Of a stretch of 64,000 nucleotides of DNA, positions 30,496 through 39,459 are shown one piece after another. The notes beneath the pieces are model-generated. The model did not search any database, was not told where the DNA came from, and saw only the letters and a program-made list of their open reading frames with translations. The DNA is taken from positions 124,001-188,000 of the forward strand of contig NZ_JAGHRB010000006.1 of the NCBI RefSeq assembly GCF_017743995.1, in the 5' to 3' direction. Numbering within the stretch: position 1 is the first letter of the stretch; each line of letters begins with the position of its first letter. This DNA is from Ruegeria sp. R13_0 (GTDB lineage Bacteria; Pseudomonadota; Alphaproteobacteria; Rhodobacterales; Rhodobacteraceae). The position numbers and the translations under genes are program-made.

Positions 30496-31518
30496 TCAGC
30501 CCTTCTTCAGAACCTCACGGCCCAGAAGCTCGGCAATCTGAACGGCGTTCAGGGCGGCACCCTTGCGCAGGTTGTCCGAGACGCACCACAGGTTGATGCC
30601 GTTTTCAACGGTCGAGTCCTGACGGATACGGCTGATGAAGGTTGCGAAGTCGCCAACGCATTCGGTGGGCGAGACGTAGCCGCCGGCCTCACGCTTGTCG
30701 ATCACCATGATACCCGGTGCTTCGCGCAGGATATCGCGGGCTTCGTCTTCGTCGAGGAATTCTTCGAACTCGATGTTCACGGCCTCGGAGTGGCCAACAA
30801 ACACGGGCACGCGGACGCAGGTGGCCGTGACCTTGATCGATGGATCGACGATCTTCTTGGTCTCGACAACCATCTTCCACTCTTCCTTGGTCGAGCCGTC
30901 TTCCATGAAGACGTCGATCTGAGGGATGACGTTGAATGCGATCTGCTTCTGGAACTTCTTCGGCTCAACCTCATTGATCGGGTTGTAGACGGCCTTGGTC
31001 TGTTCCCACAGCTCGTCCATGCCCTCTTTGCCTGCACCGGACACCGACTGATAGGTCGACACAACAACGCGTTTGATCTTGGCGCGGTCATGCAGTGGCT
31101 TCAGCGCGACGACCATCTGCGCGGTCGAGCAGTTGGGGTTGGCGATGATGTTCTTGTTTTTGTAGTCGTGGATCGCCTGCGGGTTGCACTCGGGCACGAT
31201 CAGCGGGATCTCGGGGTCGTAGCGATAGAGCGACGAGTTGTCGATCACCACGCAGCCCGCCGCAGCGGCCTTGGGCGCATAATCCTTGGTCGCGGCAGAG
31301 CCTACGGCGAACAGGGCCATATCCCAGCCGGTGAAATCAAAGGTGTCCAGGTCTTTGGTCGTGAGTGTCTTGTCGCCAAATGTCACCTCAGTACCCAGCG
31401 AACGACGGCTCGCCAGCACGGCAATTTCGTCCACGGGGAACTGGCGTTCCGCCAGGATGTTCAGCATTTCGCGGCCCACATTACCTGTGGCGCCGACGAC
31501 GACGACGCGATAGCCCAT
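30496..31518 (-). CDS. asd: Aspartate-semialdehyde dehydrogenase
   Basis: A 340-residue NADP-dependent enzyme converting aspartyl phosphate to aspartate semialdehyde, feeding lysine/DAP, threonine and methionine synthesis. The nucleotide loop is GATGNVG (9-15), the catalytic cysteine Cys130 is in NPNCSTAQMV, and ATCVRVPVFVGHSE contains the conserved Arg and His region. Monocistronic by appearance, with a clear terminator downstream. Confidence 0.96.
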   Translation of the reverse strand: MGYRVVVVGATGNVGREMLNILAERQFPVDEIAVLASRRSLGTEVTFGDKTLTTKDLDTFDFTGWDMALFAVGSAATKDYAPKAAAAGCVVIDNSSLYRYDPEIPLIVPECNPQAIHDYKNKNIIANPNCSTAQMVVALKPLHDRAKIKRVVVSTYQSVSGAGKEGMDELWEQTKAVYNPINEVEPKKFQKQIAFNVIPQIDVFMEDGSTKEEWKMVVETKKIVDPSIKVTATCVRVPVFVGHSEAVNIEFEEFLDEDEARDILREAPGIMVIDKREAGGYVSPTECVGDFATFISRIRQDSTVENGINLWCVSDNLRKGAALNAVQIAELLGREVLKKG

Positions 31519-31621
31519 TTCATGTCTCCAAAGTTAAGGACGCGCGTTCATAGCCGCGTTGCCGTCGGGACAAAAGGGCTTTTGCGCCGTATTTCGACGA
31601 ATGACGCCGATTTGAGGCGCT

Positions 31622-32653
31622 TCAAGCGCTCAGCAGGCGCATGTAGAGGGCCACGAGGGTCTGTGCTTCGCCTTGGATATCGAAATTCTGCTCAACATGG
31701 GCGCGGGCGGCCTGTCCGGCCTGAGACAGGGAATCACGGTTTTCCAACATTTCCGCGGCCGCATCGGCCAGTGCCAGGATGTCACCCGGGGTCACCACCC
31801 GGCCCAGAGACGGGTCGGTCACGATCTCGGAAAACGCGCCGACATCGGTTGCGACAACTGGCACGCCGCAGGCCATCGCCTCAAGCGGGGTGAGGCCGAA
31901 ACCTTCCCACCGTTGGGGGGCAATGAACAGGTCCAGCACCTGATACCATTCTGCAATCTGATCGACCGTCACCTCGGGCATGAAGAGGATACGGTCCAAC
32001 AGGCCCGCCTTGGCGACCTTGTCTTTCTGCTCGGCCAGAAAGCCCGTGTGTTTTTCCGTCGCGCGGCCCATGACGATGCCCGAGACGTCTTGGGACCGGG
32101 CACAAAGATCAATCATGGCGTCGACGAAAGCGTCCGTGCCTTTTTGATGGCGGATGCGGCCGTAGCAGCCCAGCAGCAGGCCATCTGGTAACCCTAGCTG
32201 TGCGCGAAGGGCGGCTTTGTTCTCAGTTGGGGTAAAGTCGTGCAAGTTGATGCCGTGCATGATCACTTGCGCGTCTCGTTCCAGATAGCCTGCGGTCTTG
32301 CGCGAGGTCGCGACAATCGCATCCATCTTGTCGATCAGCCATTTGGTATAACCCGTATGCGCCCGCTGCGAGGCGCTGGTGAACAGCAGTTTCAGCTTCA
32401 ACCGGAAGATATTGCACAGGATCAGGCCCAGCAGCATCTCGGTATTGCGGCGCGCATGCCAGACCCGCAGCGTGCGACGGGACAGAAAGGGTAGGCGGCC
32501 CAGCGGGATATGCGGAATGTCAGCGGGTAGCCCCGGCCCGGTAGCGGCGATGTCGATCTGTTGCGCCTGCAAAGGGACCAGCCGCGCAATCGTTGCCGTC
32601 ACGCCCGAAAGCCTGCGTTTGAGATTGGGGGCTATGACGACGGGGTCTTTCAC
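31622..32653 (-). CDS. GT4-type glycosyltransferase
   Basis: A 343-residue retaining glycosyltransferase with GT-B fold. The C-terminal donor-binding half carries the EX7E motif in WEGFGLTPLEAMACGVPVVATD (about 245-266), and GCYGRIRHQKGTDAF marks the start of that half. The GTG start at 32653 has AGGAG upstream. It lies 21 bp after the MFS gene, so the two likely share a transcript. Probably acts in lipopolysaccharide or exopolysaccharide synthesis; acceptor unknown. Confidence 0.86.
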   Translation of the reverse strand: MKDPVVIAPNLKRRLSGVTATIARLVPLQAQQIDIAATGPGLPADIPHIPLGRLPFLSRRTLRVWHARRNTEMLLGLILCNIFRLKLKLLFTSASQRAHTGYTKWLIDKMDAIVATSRKTAGYLERDAQVIMHGINLHDFTPTENKAALRAQLGLPDGLLLGCYGRIRHQKGTDAFVDAMIDLCARSQDVSGIVMGRATEKHTGFLAEQKDKVAKAGLLDRILFMPEVTVDQIAEWYQVLDLFIAPQRWEGFGLTPLEAMACGVPVVATDVGAFSEIVTDPSLGRVVTPGDILALADAAAEMLENRDSLSQAGQAARAHVEQNFDIQGEAQTLVALYMRLLSA

Positions 32654-32674
32654 CGGGCTCTCCTGATCGTTGCG

Positions 32675-33847
32675 TCAGTCGACGCTATCCCGGCTGAATA
32701 GATAGATCATGCATCCAATGGCAAGGGTCACGGCGAAAAAGCCGAATATCGCCGTATAGGGGGCCGTCGGGCTGACGTCGGTATAAGCGGCGTGAATCTG
32801 CCCGGTGGCAAATTGCGCAAGCCCTACGCCGCCGATGCCGAAAAGGTTCAGCAAGGTCACGCCACGCCCGGTCAGATGCGGCGGGATGAAGGCTCGACCA
32901 TGCGCCATGATGACTGGAAAGCTCGCGCCCAGAAACCCGATCAGCGACAACATCACGACCGAGACCCAGACGGCGCTATCGACCCACAGGCACAAAAGCC
33001 CAAGCGCCACCGCACAGAGGACATTGCCGCCGACAATCACCCATTTGCGGGTGCCCAGAAGACGGTCCAACGGTCCGTAGACAAAAGTCCCCGCGATCAT
33101 CGCAGTTCCCATCACCAACGTGGCCGTCCCGATCTGCGTGGTGGTCAGGCTGAACACGTCGTTCAGATAGGGCCCCGCCCAAAGTCCGCGCAGTGCAGCC
33201 GCCGGAGCGTAAGCGACCAGCATCAAGGGCAGAATGAGCCACAAGGCAGGCTCTTTCAGCAGATCCAGCAAAGATCCTTTGTGGTCGGTCTCGACCTTTT
33301 TCGGATCACGCACGCTGAACCAGATGCCCAAGGCGATTGCGGCGGACAGAACCGCCAACCCAACCATCGTGGCGCGCCAGCCCATCAGCTCGACAGCTAG
33401 CGCGGTTGGGTAGGACGCGACCAGATTACCAACCGACCCGACGCCCAGCATCAGCGCCGCAAGCGTGGCGAACCGAGCTGGGGGGAACTCGCGCGCAAAG
33501 ATGAAGTACGAGGCCATCAGAACCGGGGAACAACCAACACCGATCAGGGCCATCGCGATGCTGACATGCAGCGGGCTGGTGGCGGCGGCAAAAACAAGCG
33601 CCCCTCCGGCCCCGCCGATCAGCAGCAGGACGGATGCGCTGAGCCGTGGTCCAATACGGTCCAGCGCCCAGCCCACCGGCAGCTGCATCGCGGCAAAGAC
33701 CAGAAACCAAAGGCCCGAGGCGAAGGCCAGATCCTCGGGCGAGGCTCCGATATCACGCGCCAGATCAAGGCTGAGAACGGCAAGGAACGCGCGAAAAAAC
33801 TGGCTCAGGACATAAGCCAGACATAGTACAACCAAACCTGCCTGCAT
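32675..33847 (-). CDS. MFS transporter
   Basis: About 390 residues with twelve hydrophobic helices. The MFS loop 2-3 motif appears as VGWALDRIGPRLSA (about 60-73), and its half-2 counterpart as VYGPLDRLLGTRKW. The ATG at 33847 follows AGGAAGGGG; the frame extends to 33946 but the extra segment is polar and unlike an MFS N-terminus. Substrate unknown. Followed closely by the glycosyltransferase gene. Confidence 0.85.
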   Translation of the reverse strand: MQAGLVVLCLAYVLSQFFRAFLAVLSLDLARDIGASPEDLAFASGLWFLVFAAMQLPVGWALDRIGPRLSASVLLLIGGAGGALVFAAATSPLHVSIAMALIGVGCSPVLMASYFIFAREFPPARFATLAALMLGVGSVGNLVASYPTALAVELMGWRATMVGLAVLSAAIALGIWFSVRDPKKVETDHKGSLLDLLKEPALWLILPLMLVAYAPAAALRGLWAGPYLNDVFSLTTTQIGTATLVMGTAMIAGTFVYGPLDRLLGTRKWVIVGGNVLCAVALGLLCLWVDSAVWVSVVMLSLIGFLGASFPVIMAHGRAFIPPHLTGRGVTLLNLFGIGGVGLAQFATGQIHAAYTDVSPTAPYTAIFGFFAVTLAIGCMIYLFSRDSVD

Positions 33848-33988
33848 GAACGGCCCCTTCCTGCGCATTTCCACCGCCCTGATTGGCACGCCGTGGCAAA
33901 ACGCACAAGCACGTGTACTATGTTGCAAGGGGAGGACAGCGATCACATTCGGGCTAGCTTAACCTCCAATTGGAACAAAGGGGGGACG

Positions 33989-35131
33989 ATGAAAGACCTC
34001 CATTCAGATTTTTACGAGACCCTGCCGCTTTGGCACGATTTTACCCTTCTGTCGGACCCGGCGCAGTTTGCCTCGGTTCCGGATGATTGGGTTGTGGGTG
34101 TTGCCGACATTGTGGATTCGACGACGCAGATTGCGCAGGGACGGTACAAAACCGTCAACATGGTCGGCGCTGCGGTGATCTCGACCATGATCAACGCTTT
34201 GGAGAACAAGCCTTTTCCTTATGTCTTTGGGGGCGACGGGGCTGGCTTTGCCGTGCCCCCCAGTGCGGTGGATATCGCGGCGGGGGCGTTGGCAACCCTG
34301 CGGCGCTGGGCCGAAGAGGAGTTTGAGATGCCGTTGCGCGCGGCCCTCGTTCCGGTGGCCGAGTTGCGCAAGGCTGGGAAAGACCTGAGGGTGGCGCGCT
34401 ATGCCCCGTCTTCCGGGGTGGACTATGCCATGTTCTCGGGCGGAGGTCTGGCTTGGGCCGAGGCGCAGATGAAGTCCGGGCACTATTCGGTTGAGCCCGC
34501 CGCGCCCAACGCGCAACCAAACCTGACCGGCCTGTCCTGCCGCTGGTCCAACAGTCCTGCGCAGCATGGCCAGATCGTTTCGGTCGTGGTGCAGCCGACG
34601 GCCCAGGCGACCGAGCGGGATTTTGCGGATCTGGCGCAATCCGTTGTCACTATGGCAGCCGAGCTGGATCGTTCGGGGCATCCGGTTCCGGAAAACGGAC
34701 CTCCGATGACATGGCCGCCGCCGGATGTTGGGCTGGATGCCCATGTCTCGCGCGCGGGGGGCAATCTGTTTGCGCAAAAGCTGAAACTGCTTGGGCAGAA
34801 CCTGTTGATCGCCCTGTTATTTCTGACGGGCAAGCGGTTGGGGCAGTTCGAACCCGGTCACTATCGGCGGATGGTCAGCCAAAACGCAGACTACCGCAAA
34901 TTCGACGATGGCCTGAAAATGACGCTGGACTGTGACCCTGCCACGTTGGATCGCCTCCAGCGTATGCTGGATGAAGCCCGCGGGCGCGGCAAAATCCGCT
35001 ACGGCCTGCACGTACAGGATGAGGCGATGATGACCTGCTTCGTCCCCTCAGCCATGCGGGACGATCATGTTCATTTCGTGGATGGGGCTTCGGGTGGATA
35101 TGCAAAAGCCGCCGAGGCGATGCGGCGATAG
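33989..35131 (+). CDS. DUF3095 family protein
   Basis: A 380-residue protein of the DUF3095 family, which has a nucleotidyl-cyclase-like core. The GVADIVDSTTQIAQGRYKTVNMVGA and PYVFGGDGAGFAVPP segments (about 35-90) resemble class III cyclase metal and substrate loops (quoted in parts; both are visible). Activity has not been established for the family. ATG at 33989 follows GGGGGGA. Monocistronic and divergent from the MFS gene. Confidence 0.83.
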   Translation: MKDLHSDFYETLPLWHDFTLLSDPAQFASVPDDWVVGVADIVDSTTQIAQGRYKTVNMVGAAVISTMINALENKPFPYVFGGDGAGFAVPPSAVDIAAGALATLRRWAEEEFEMPLRAALVPVAELRKAGKDLRVARYAPSSGVDYAMFSGGGLAWAEAQMKSGHYSVEPAAPNAQPNLTGLSCRWSNSPAQHGQIVSVVVQPTAQATERDFADLAQSVVTMAAELDRSGHPVPENGPPMTWPPPDVGLDAHVSRAGGNLFAQKLKLLGQNLLIALLFLTGKRLGQFEPGHYRRMVSQNADYRKFDDGLKMTLDCDPATLDRLQRMLDEARGRGKIRYGLHVQDEAMMTCFVPSAMRDDHVHFVDGASGGYAKAAEAMRR

Positions 35132-35230
35132 CTTACCGGATTTGGCTTTAAACTGTTACTTATCAGTATCTTACAAACCTTCCCTCTCGGGGCGACTTGA
35201 GACTTCCCGCTTTTTCGGCGATGATTCAGC

Positions 35231-35665
35231 ATGTCCGATCAACTCCCCTTGGTATCGCGATCCCTGCCCATCGCTTTGTTGCGCGCCCGAGAAAGGGTGA
35301 TGGGCCCTATTCGCAAATTACTGATTGATGCCGGGGTGACCGAGCAGCAATGGCGCGTGCTGCGCTTGCTGAAAGAAGAAGGTGCAAGTGAGCCGACGGA
35401 TATCTCGGAACGGGCCTGCCTGTTGTTGCCAAGCCTGACGCGCATCCTGCAAAAACTGGAAGACAAGGGCCTGATCAAGCGTCGCTGTCACCCAAAGGAT
35501 CGGCGTCGTCAGATCGTCGAGATCACCGCGAAGGGGGAACAGATCATTCAGGACAATCTGACGGGCATTGTTCAACAGGCCGATCGCATGCGCGCGCATC
35601 TTGGTCCCGAAAAGCACGAAACGCTTCTGGATATCCTCAACGAGCTGAAAAACTTCAAAGAGTAA
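35231..35665 (+). CDS. hpaR: MarR-family regulator HpaR-like
   Basis: A 144-residue winged-helix repressor. Residues 35-100 contain the MarR DNA-binding region (VTEQQWRVLRLLKEEG, LLLPSLTRILQKLEDKGLI, RRQIVEITAKG), closest in feel to HpaR, the repressor of homoprotocatechuate degradation. The only possible target seen nearby is the FAH-family hydrolase at 36196; the rest of an hpa cluster is absent. The ligand is therefore inferred. Confidence 0.82.
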   Translation: MSDQLPLVSRSLPIALLRARERVMGPIRKLLIDAGVTEQQWRVLRLLKEEGASEPTDISERACLLLPSLTRILQKLEDKGLIKRRCHPKDRRRQIVEITAKGEQIIQDNLTGIVQQADRMRAHLGPEKHETLLDILNELKNFKE

Positions 35666-36195
35666 CCCCAGAGTTAAAACCCCGCCGGAGAAGGTAGGGG
35701 GAATTCTCCGGCGGGGTGGCCAGACCCGGGTTGGATTCTGTGCCTGGCCCAAGGCCGTTGCGTGTCGTCTTACCCGACGGCCCGGCCCACGTGTCGGAAG
35801 GCGCGTCAGTCCTGAAATAGGGTCTAACACGGGCGAAACTCCCAGGGGGATGGGCGTATTCGCCTGCCGTCTCCGATACGTTCGCGTCCCAATGCCGACA
35901 TGTTGAGGCGTCCGCAAGAGGTATCTTCAGGTCACTTCAGTCGTATTGATCTTTCCGGCAGAACTTCTGTGCCGGGCAGGTGGTGGGGGTGCCATCAATT
36001 CTTTAATCTACTAGGCGAACTAGCGCGATTTTACCTGTTTCCAAGGGATTCATACGCCCAGATGCGCCGCCGCAGGAATTGGGCGGCTTTGCGCCTGATC
36101 TCGCCGCAAATGTCGGCGTGAACCGGCGCATCGCTACGTCTTGCCAGTTGCGTGCCAGACGATAAGCTGCGCGGCGCAACACTCAAGGGATCGCC
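35666..36195. other. 530-bp gene-free region; possible minus-strand structured RNA
   Basis: No convincing protein gene on either strand. The left end holds a strong minus-strand terminator. Upstream of it on the minus strand, AGACCC (35820-35825) can pair with GGGTCT (35722-35727), enclosing about 100 bases rich in short complementary blocks. I could not match it to RNase P RNA, tmRNA, SRP RNA or 6S RNA by eye. Confidence 0.35.
35676..35716 (-). terminator. Strong minus-strand terminator without an upstream coding gene
   Basis: CCCCGCCGGAGAA (35680-35692) and TTCTCCGGCGGGG (35704-35716) form a perfect 13-bp stem. The following minus-strand bases are TTTT (35679-35676). In the plus direction no T-run follows, so it does not look like the hpaR terminator. 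Confidence 0.75.
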
Positions 36196-36891
36196 ATGCC
36201 GCATCTGTTTTCTCTACCTGAACCCATCTCGATCCCCGTGGTCGGCGAACAGGCGACCTATCCCATCGGTCGGATTTTCTGCGTTGGGCGCAACTATGCG
36301 GCGCATGCCGCCGAAATGGGCCATGAGGTAGACCGCGAGGCACCGTTCTATTTCACCAAGTCGCCCGCAAACGCCATTCTGACCGGAGCGAGCGTGCCGT
36401 ACCCGCCGGGTACCGAGAATTACCACCACGAGATGGAGCTGGCCGTCGCCATCGGTCGCCCCGTGTTCCGCGCCACCCCTGCAGAGGCGTGGGAAGCGGT
36501 ATATGGCTATGGATGCGCGCTGGATATGACCCGCCGCGATCTGCAGATCCGCGAACGCAACAAGCAGCGCCCTTGGGATCTGGGTAAGGATGTGGAGAAC
36601 GGCGCTGTCTTTGCGCCTTTGACCCGAGCCGCCGAGTGGTCCCCAGAGGACAACAAGCGCATTCACCTGAACGTCAACGCCGAGGTTAGGCAGGACGCGA
36701 CATTGCAGGAGTTGATCTGGAAAATTGATGAGATCATCTGCCACCTGTCCGGTTTCTATCACCTGCGCCCCAGCGACGTGATCCTGACCGGCACCCCCGC
36801 CGGGGTAGGGCCGGTTGCTGCAGGGGATGAGATTGAAGGTGGGATTGAAGGGCTGGAGCGTATTCATCTGACCCTGACGGATCCAGAATAG
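36196..36891 (+). CDS. FAH-family hydrolase (fumarylpyruvate hydrolase-like)
   Basis: A 231-residue metal-dependent hydrolase of the fumarylacetoacetase family, short form, as in fumarylpyruvate hydrolases of gentisate breakdown. FCVGRNYAAHAAEMG opens the domain, NYHHEMELAVAIG carries metal-binding glutamates, and LTGTPAGVGPVAAGD closes it. Located after hpaR, which may regulate it. Stops three bases before the convergent YcaQ gene. The exact substrate is not determinable. Confidence 0.87.
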   Translation: MPHLFSLPEPISIPVVGEQATYPIGRIFCVGRNYAAHAAEMGHEVDREAPFYFTKSPANAILTGASVPYPPGTENYHHEMELAVAIGRPVFRATPAEAWEAVYGYGCALDMTRRDLQIRERNKQRPWDLGKDVENGAVFAPLTRAAEWSPEDNKRIHLNVNAEVRQDATLQELIWKIDEIICHLSGFYHLRPSDVILTGTPAGVGPVAAGDEIEGGIEGLERIHLTLTDPE

Positions 36892-36894
36892 AGC

Positions 36895-38109
36895 CTATTT
36901 AGGCTCTTTCAGCCAGTCCTTGGCAAATTCGACCGTATCGAGACCGGCAAATCGGCGCACTCTGTCCAACTCGGAATCCAGTCGTCGCGTGCGCGCATCC
37001 GACCAGCGTATCGCGTGCTCCGGCCAGAGGGCTTTGACGCGCAGAATGCCTTCGTCGCGATGGGCTTTCATGTCGATCCGGCCAATCAGCTTGTCGCCTT
37101 CCAGCAGCGGAAAAACATAGTAGCCATAGGTCCGCTTGGGCTCGGGCACGAAGACCTCGATCCGGTAGTGAAAACCAAACAGCCGCTCGGCCCGGTTCCG
37201 GTCTCTCAGCATCGGATCGAACGGGCTGAGAACCCGGATGCGGCCTGTTGGTGCGGGCAGGTCGCTCAGACCATCGGTCAGATCGGGGCGGGCAAACAGT
37301 TTGCGCAGGCGCCCGTCGACGCAAGCGACCTCGACCTCCTCTAGTGCGCCTGATTGCAACCCTTGGGCGCACCAGGTCTTAGCCTCAGCCGCGCTAACGG
37401 TATCCCAAAACGCGGCCAGCTCACCCGAAGTGGCAAAGCCAAGCCGGTCCAGTGCCGCATTGCACAGCCAATCAACCGTTGCCTCGGCGTCACAGATTAG
37501 CTGACCGGGGCAGAGATGCGTTTCGATCACCCGTTCGGTCAGATCATAGCGTTTCTGAAACCCCTCACGCCCGACAACGGTCAGCGCGCCCGAGCGCCAC
37601 AGATACTCAAGCGCGGTCTTGGACGGGTGCCAGTCCCACCACCCGCCCGAGCCCTTCTTTTCATCCTTCCCCACGTCGGACGAAGACACAGGTCCATGAT
37701 CGCGGATGTGGTTCAGAACCGTTTCGAACTGCTGCTCAAACCCATCCCGACGCCAGTTCTTCCACTGCGACCTCAGCAGATCCGCATCGCGCCGAAACCG
37801 CAGATGCCAATGCGCGTAATACTCCATCGGAATGACGGCGGCATCGTGGGTCCAGTGTTCGAATAGCGCCCGGTCCCGCTCATACAAGCGCTTGAGGTTA
37901 CCGCTGCGATAGCTGGGCCTGCGCGAGAACAGGATCATGTCATGCGCGCGTGCCACCGTATTGATGCTGTCGAGTTGAACGAAGCCCAGCCTTTGGATCA
38001 AATCCAGCAGATCGGTGCCCTTGGACCCTCCCGAAGGTGTCTCGGCCAGCGCATGGCGATCCATGAAGATCGCCCGCGCCGTGCGGTTGTCCAGCTGTTT
38101 CAGCGCCAC
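36895..38109 (-). CDS. YcaQ-type winged-helix DNA glycosylase
   Basis: A 404-residue protein of the HTH_42 family (AlkX/YcaQ), DNA glycosylases that unhook interstrand crosslinks. Typical blocks are LGFVQLDSINTVARAHDMILFSR (about 40-62), the central QWKNWRRDGF region, and the C-terminal LSPFDPMLRDRNRAERLFGF followed by IRWSDARTRRL. It lies four bases downstream of the LacI-type regulator gene, so it is probably on the same transcript, although a functional link is unclear. Confidence 0.85.
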   Translation of the reverse strand: MALKQLDNRTARAIFMDRHALAETPSGGSKGTDLLDLIQRLGFVQLDSINTVARAHDMILFSRRPSYRSGNLKRLYERDRALFEHWTHDAAVIPMEYYAHWHLRFRRDADLLRSQWKNWRRDGFEQQFETVLNHIRDHGPVSSSDVGKDEKKGSGGWWDWHPSKTALEYLWRSGALTVVGREGFQKRYDLTERVIETHLCPGQLICDAEATVDWLCNAALDRLGFATSGELAAFWDTVSAAEAKTWCAQGLQSGALEEVEVACVDGRLRKLFARPDLTDGLSDLPAPTGRIRVLSPFDPMLRDRNRAERLFGFHYRIEVFVPEPKRTYGYYVFPLLEGDKLIGRIDMKAHRDEGILRVKALWPEHAIRWSDARTRRLDSELDRVRRFAGLDTVEFAKDWLKEPK

Positions 38110-38113
38110 GATA

Positions 38114-39139
38114 TCAGCGCCGTTTCAGCGTATCCCCAAAGTTGACCTTGGGGGTCAGAGTCACGCGGGTCTCGATCTCGGCATTTGGATCGTCAAGCTG
38201 CGTGGCAATGATCTTGGCTGCTTGCTGTCCGATCTCGAGTCGGCAGGCATCCATCGTCGCCAGTTTGCGGGGCAGGCCCTGCAGCAGTTCAACATTGTTG
38301 AACCCCGCCAAGCCGATCTGACCGGGAATGTCGATGCCTTGCTCTAGCAGATACAACAGACCACCCGCGCCGATCATATCGTTGGAATAATACAGAAAAT
38401 CCAGATCGGGCGAGCGTTCCAGCATGGCCTGCGTCATCTCGCGCCCTTTGGCCAGAGCGGAGCCGCCGGAATAGAACTCCCGATCCTCGATCTCGATTCC
38501 GTGCTTGCCCATAACCTCGGTGAAGCCTTCGAACCGTTTTCGCGCCCTGTGATCCAGAGGCATCTTGGTGCCCATGAAGCCGATATGCTCATAGCCTGCT
38601 TTGAGGATCGCCTGCGCCATTTCGCGCCCGGCGCGACGATGAGAGATCCCGACCATCGCATCAACCGGCTTGCCGTCGGTATCCATGATCTCAACCACAG
38701 GAATTCCGGCCGAATCCAGCATCGCCCGCGCCGCGTCGGTATGCTCCAGCCCGGCAATGATCACCCCTGAGGGCCGCCAGGAGAGCATTTCATACAGCAC
38801 TCTTTCCTCTTTCTCAGGCAGGTAGTCGGTGACGCCGACCACAGGCTGCAGATCGGTGTCTTCCAGTACCTGATTGATGCCGGTCAGAACCTCGGGAAAG
38901 ACCATATTGGACAGGGATGGAATGATCACCGCCACCAGGTTGACCCGGCTAGAGGCCAGCGCGCCCGCGATCTTGTTGGGCACGTAGCCCAGTTCCTTCG
39001 CAGCGGCCAAAACGCGGGTGCGCGTCGCATCCGACACATCGCCCCGATTGCGCAGGACCCGGCTGACCGTCATCTCGGATACCCCAGAGGCCTCAGAGAC
39101 ATCGCGAAGGGTAAGCGGGCGTTTTGTTTCTGTGTTCAC
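38114..39139 (-). CDS. LacI/GntR-type transcriptional regulator
   Basis: About 341 residues. An N-terminal LacI helix-turn-helix (TLRDVSEASGVSEMTVSRVLRN) is followed by the hinge KIAGALASSRVN and a Peripla_BP sugar-sensing domain; closest in style to GntR of gluconate metabolism. The GTG at 39139 is chosen because an operator-like sequence lies at 39170-39183, just upstream, and AGGTG precedes it. A GTG at 39184 would place the operator inside the gene. The regulated sugar genes are not in the window. Confidence 0.85.
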   Translation of the reverse strand: MNTETKRPLTLRDVSEASGVSEMTVSRVLRNRGDVSDATRTRVLAAAKELGYVPNKIAGALASSRVNLVAVIIPSLSNMVFPEVLTGINQVLEDTDLQPVVGVTDYLPEKEERVLYEMLSWRPSGVIIAGLEHTDAARAMLDSAGIPVVEIMDTDGKPVDAMVGISHRRAGREMAQAILKAGYEHIGFMGTKMPLDHRARKRFEGFTEVMGKHGIEIEDREFYSGGSALAKGREMTQAMLERSPDLDFLYYSNDMIGAGGLLYLLEQGIDIPGQIGLAGFNNVELLQGLPRKLATMDACRLEIGQQAAKIIATQLDDPNAEIETRVTLTPKVNFGDTLKRR

Positions 39140-39169
39140 TGAGGGCACCTGCGTTGTTGTTTTATCCGA

Positions 39170-39183
39170 TGCTAGCGTAAACA
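39170..39183. promoter_or_regulatory. Possible LacI-family operator (autoregulation)
   Basis: TGCTAGCGTAAACA matches 11 of 14 positions of the GntR-like consensus TGTTAGCGCTAACA. It is 30 bp upstream of the chosen regulator start. Confidence 0.45.
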
Positions 39184-39265
39184 CCCTGCGGTTTACAACT
39201 GTTCAGCAATCCCAGAGCAAACCCCATGACAAGCCGAAAAAACGCAGGTAGAGAGGGCTTCGCAC

Positions 39266-39342
39266 GGCCCCGTGGCTCAACTGGATAGAGCAGCCCCCTC
39301 CTAAGGGGCAGGTTGCAGGTTCGAATCCTGCCGGGGTCGCCA
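39266..39342 (+). tRNA. tRNA-Arg(CCT)
   Basis: A full cloverleaf: acceptor GGCCCCG/CGGGGTC with one G-T pair, anticodon stem GCCCC/GGGGC with loop CTCCTAA (anticodon CCT at 39300-39302), T-arm GCAGG/CCTGC with loop TTCGAAT, and an encoded CCA. It reads the AGG codon. Confidence 0.97.
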
Positions 39343-39459
39343 CTGCAGATTCCGGAAATGCCTTCATTCAACGGTGAAAACCTGATCTTAAGGTCGGTGT
39401 TAGCGCGATGGCATTTTCCTCAAGCAAAGGTTTGAAATCTGGGTTAGAAATCAAACACG

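Noticed and set aside
30472-31893. Long plus-strand frame (473 codons) opposite asd
   Set aside because: Shadow of asd and of the glycosyltransferase end; no ribosome-binding site or family resemblance.
35717-36110. RNase P RNA on the minus strand
   Set aside because: An ACAGAATCC block near the end recalls the RNase P 3' region, but the GAGGAAAGTCC box needed at the 5' side is absent.
39162-39371. Minus-strand frame of 69 codons over tRNA-Arg
   Set aside because: It is the familiar false protein produced by translating a tRNA on its opposite strand.
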